Below, one piece after another: positions 13,489-14,078 of a stretch of 14,078 bases of DNA; position 1 is the stretch's first letter; every line of letters starts with the position of its first letter. The stretch comes from a bacterium (GTDB taxonomy: Bacteria; Bacillota; Clostridia; Oscillospirales; Acutalibacteraceae). The stretch spans positions 1 through 14,078 of the forward strand of contig JAHKZS010000134.1 in NCBI GenBank assembly GCA_020626545.1, in the 5' to 3' direction. The notes under the pieces were generated by a model. The model ran no database searches, was not told the origin of the DNA, and saw nothing but the letters and a program-made list of their open reading frames with translations. The translations under genes were made by a program, and so were the position numbers.

Positions 13489-14078
13489 ATGAGTTTAATT
13501 GTACAGAAATTCGGAGGTAGTTCCGTCGCGGACGCTGAGCGCGTTTTCAACGTCGCGAACATCGTAACGGAAACCTACGATAAAGGCAACGACGTCGTCG
13601 TAGTAGTATCCGCCCAGGGCGATACAACGGACGACCTTATCGCTAAGGGTAACGAGATTAACCCCAAAGCCTCTAAGAGAGAGCGTGATATGCTCGTATC
13701 GGCGGGCGAACAGATTAGTATCTCGCTTTTAGCTATGGCTATTGAAAAGCTCGGCTACCCTGTAGTATCGCTGTTAGGATGGCAGGCAGGTTTCCAGACC
13801 AGCTCGGCTCATACCTCGGCTCGTATCAAGAGAGTTATCCCCAACCGTATCCGTAAGGAGCTCGATAAGAAATGTATTGTTATCGTGGCGGGATTCCAGG
13901 GATTATCGAGATACGACGATATTACAACTCTCGGGCGCGGCGGCTCGGACACAAGCGCCGTGGCGATAGCCGCAAGCCTCAATGCGGACAAATGCCAGAT
14001 CTTCACTGACGTCGACGGAGTTTATACCGCCGACCCACGCAAGGTCAAAAACGCTAAAAAGCTCAGCGAGATCACATA
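13489..14078 (+). CDS. lysC: Aspartokinase, 5' part (runs off the window)
   Basis: Aspartokinase phosphorylates aspartate, the first step toward lysine, diaminopimelate, threonine and methionine. The first 196 codons are present and the frame is open to the window end. The visible kinase domain starts [15 protein letters not shown], with the substrate and ATP signature KFGGSS at 7-12. It also has [14 protein letters not shown], the [11 protein letters not shown] phosphate-binding segment and [13 protein letters not shown]. The ACT regulatory domains expected at the C-terminus lie outside. AAAGGAG (13475-13481) is 7 nt before the ATG. With no terminator or lysine riboswitch in the 38-nt gap to hom, it is probably translated from the same transcript. 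The isoenzyme class cannot be decided from this part. Confidence 0.93.
   Translation, partial: MSLIVQKFGGSSVADAERVFNVANIVTETYDKGNDVVVVVSAQGDTTDDLIAKGNEINPKASKRERDMLVSAGEQISISLLAMAIEKLGYPVVSLLGWQAGFQTSSAHTSARIKRVIPNRIRKELDKKCIVIVAGFQGLSRYDDITTLGRGGSDTSAVAIAASLNADKCQIFTDVDGVYTADPRKVKNAKKLSEIT

Overview
The window looks like a chromosomal segment of a Gram-positive anaerobe of the class Clostridia, probably a Ruminococcus-like member of the Oscillospiraceae. The reasons are a FabK-type enoyl reductase, the gene order fabK-fabD-fabG-fabF-accB-fabZ-accC-accD-accA, strong AAAGGAG-type ribosome binding sites, and moderately GC-rich genes separated by AT-rich spacers. The assignment is by style and protein family, not by a database match. 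I see no mobile element, CRISPR array, tRNA or rRNA.

Layout. Bases 1-841 hold a plus-strand DUF1275/YoaK-like membrane protein. Its best promoter places the transcription start almost on the ATG, so the mRNA may be leaderless. A 60-codon minus-strand gene (824-1006) overlaps it tail to tail. From 8938 down to 1063 runs one nine-gene minus-strand operon for type II fatty acid synthesis. It encodes enoyl reductase (fabK), malonyl transferase (fabD), ketoreductase (fabG), elongating ketosynthase (fabF), dehydratase (fabZ) and all four acetyl-CoA carboxylase subunits (accB, accC, accD, accA). Gaps within it are 28 nt or less, or overlaps, except a 130-nt structured spacer between fabG and fabF. 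The operon ends in a stem-loop terminator at 1007-1039. fabH, acpP and a FapR/FabT-type regulator are not in the window.

Upstream of fabK a sigma-A promoter (9191-9219) is followed by a leader of about 245 nt with a long stem, competing helices, a GC hairpin like a terminator, and a short reading frame ending in TAATG on the fabK start. This leader is the best candidate here for an undescribed regulatory element. Next upstream is a small membrane-anchored protein (9258-9596, minus) whose C-terminal half resembles the BofC C-terminal domain.

Divergent from it is a plus-strand group: a class A penicillin-binding protein with an unusual Asp/Asn/Gly/Ser-rich tail (9826-12198), homoserine dehydrogenase (12227-13450) and the start of aspartokinase (13489 to the window end). 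Spacing of 28 and 38 nt without terminators suggests co-transcription. The window therefore combines membrane lipid synthesis, peptidoglycan assembly and the aspartate pathway, which can supply diaminopimelate for the wall. The most unusual signals lie in the non-coding joints, not in the proteins.
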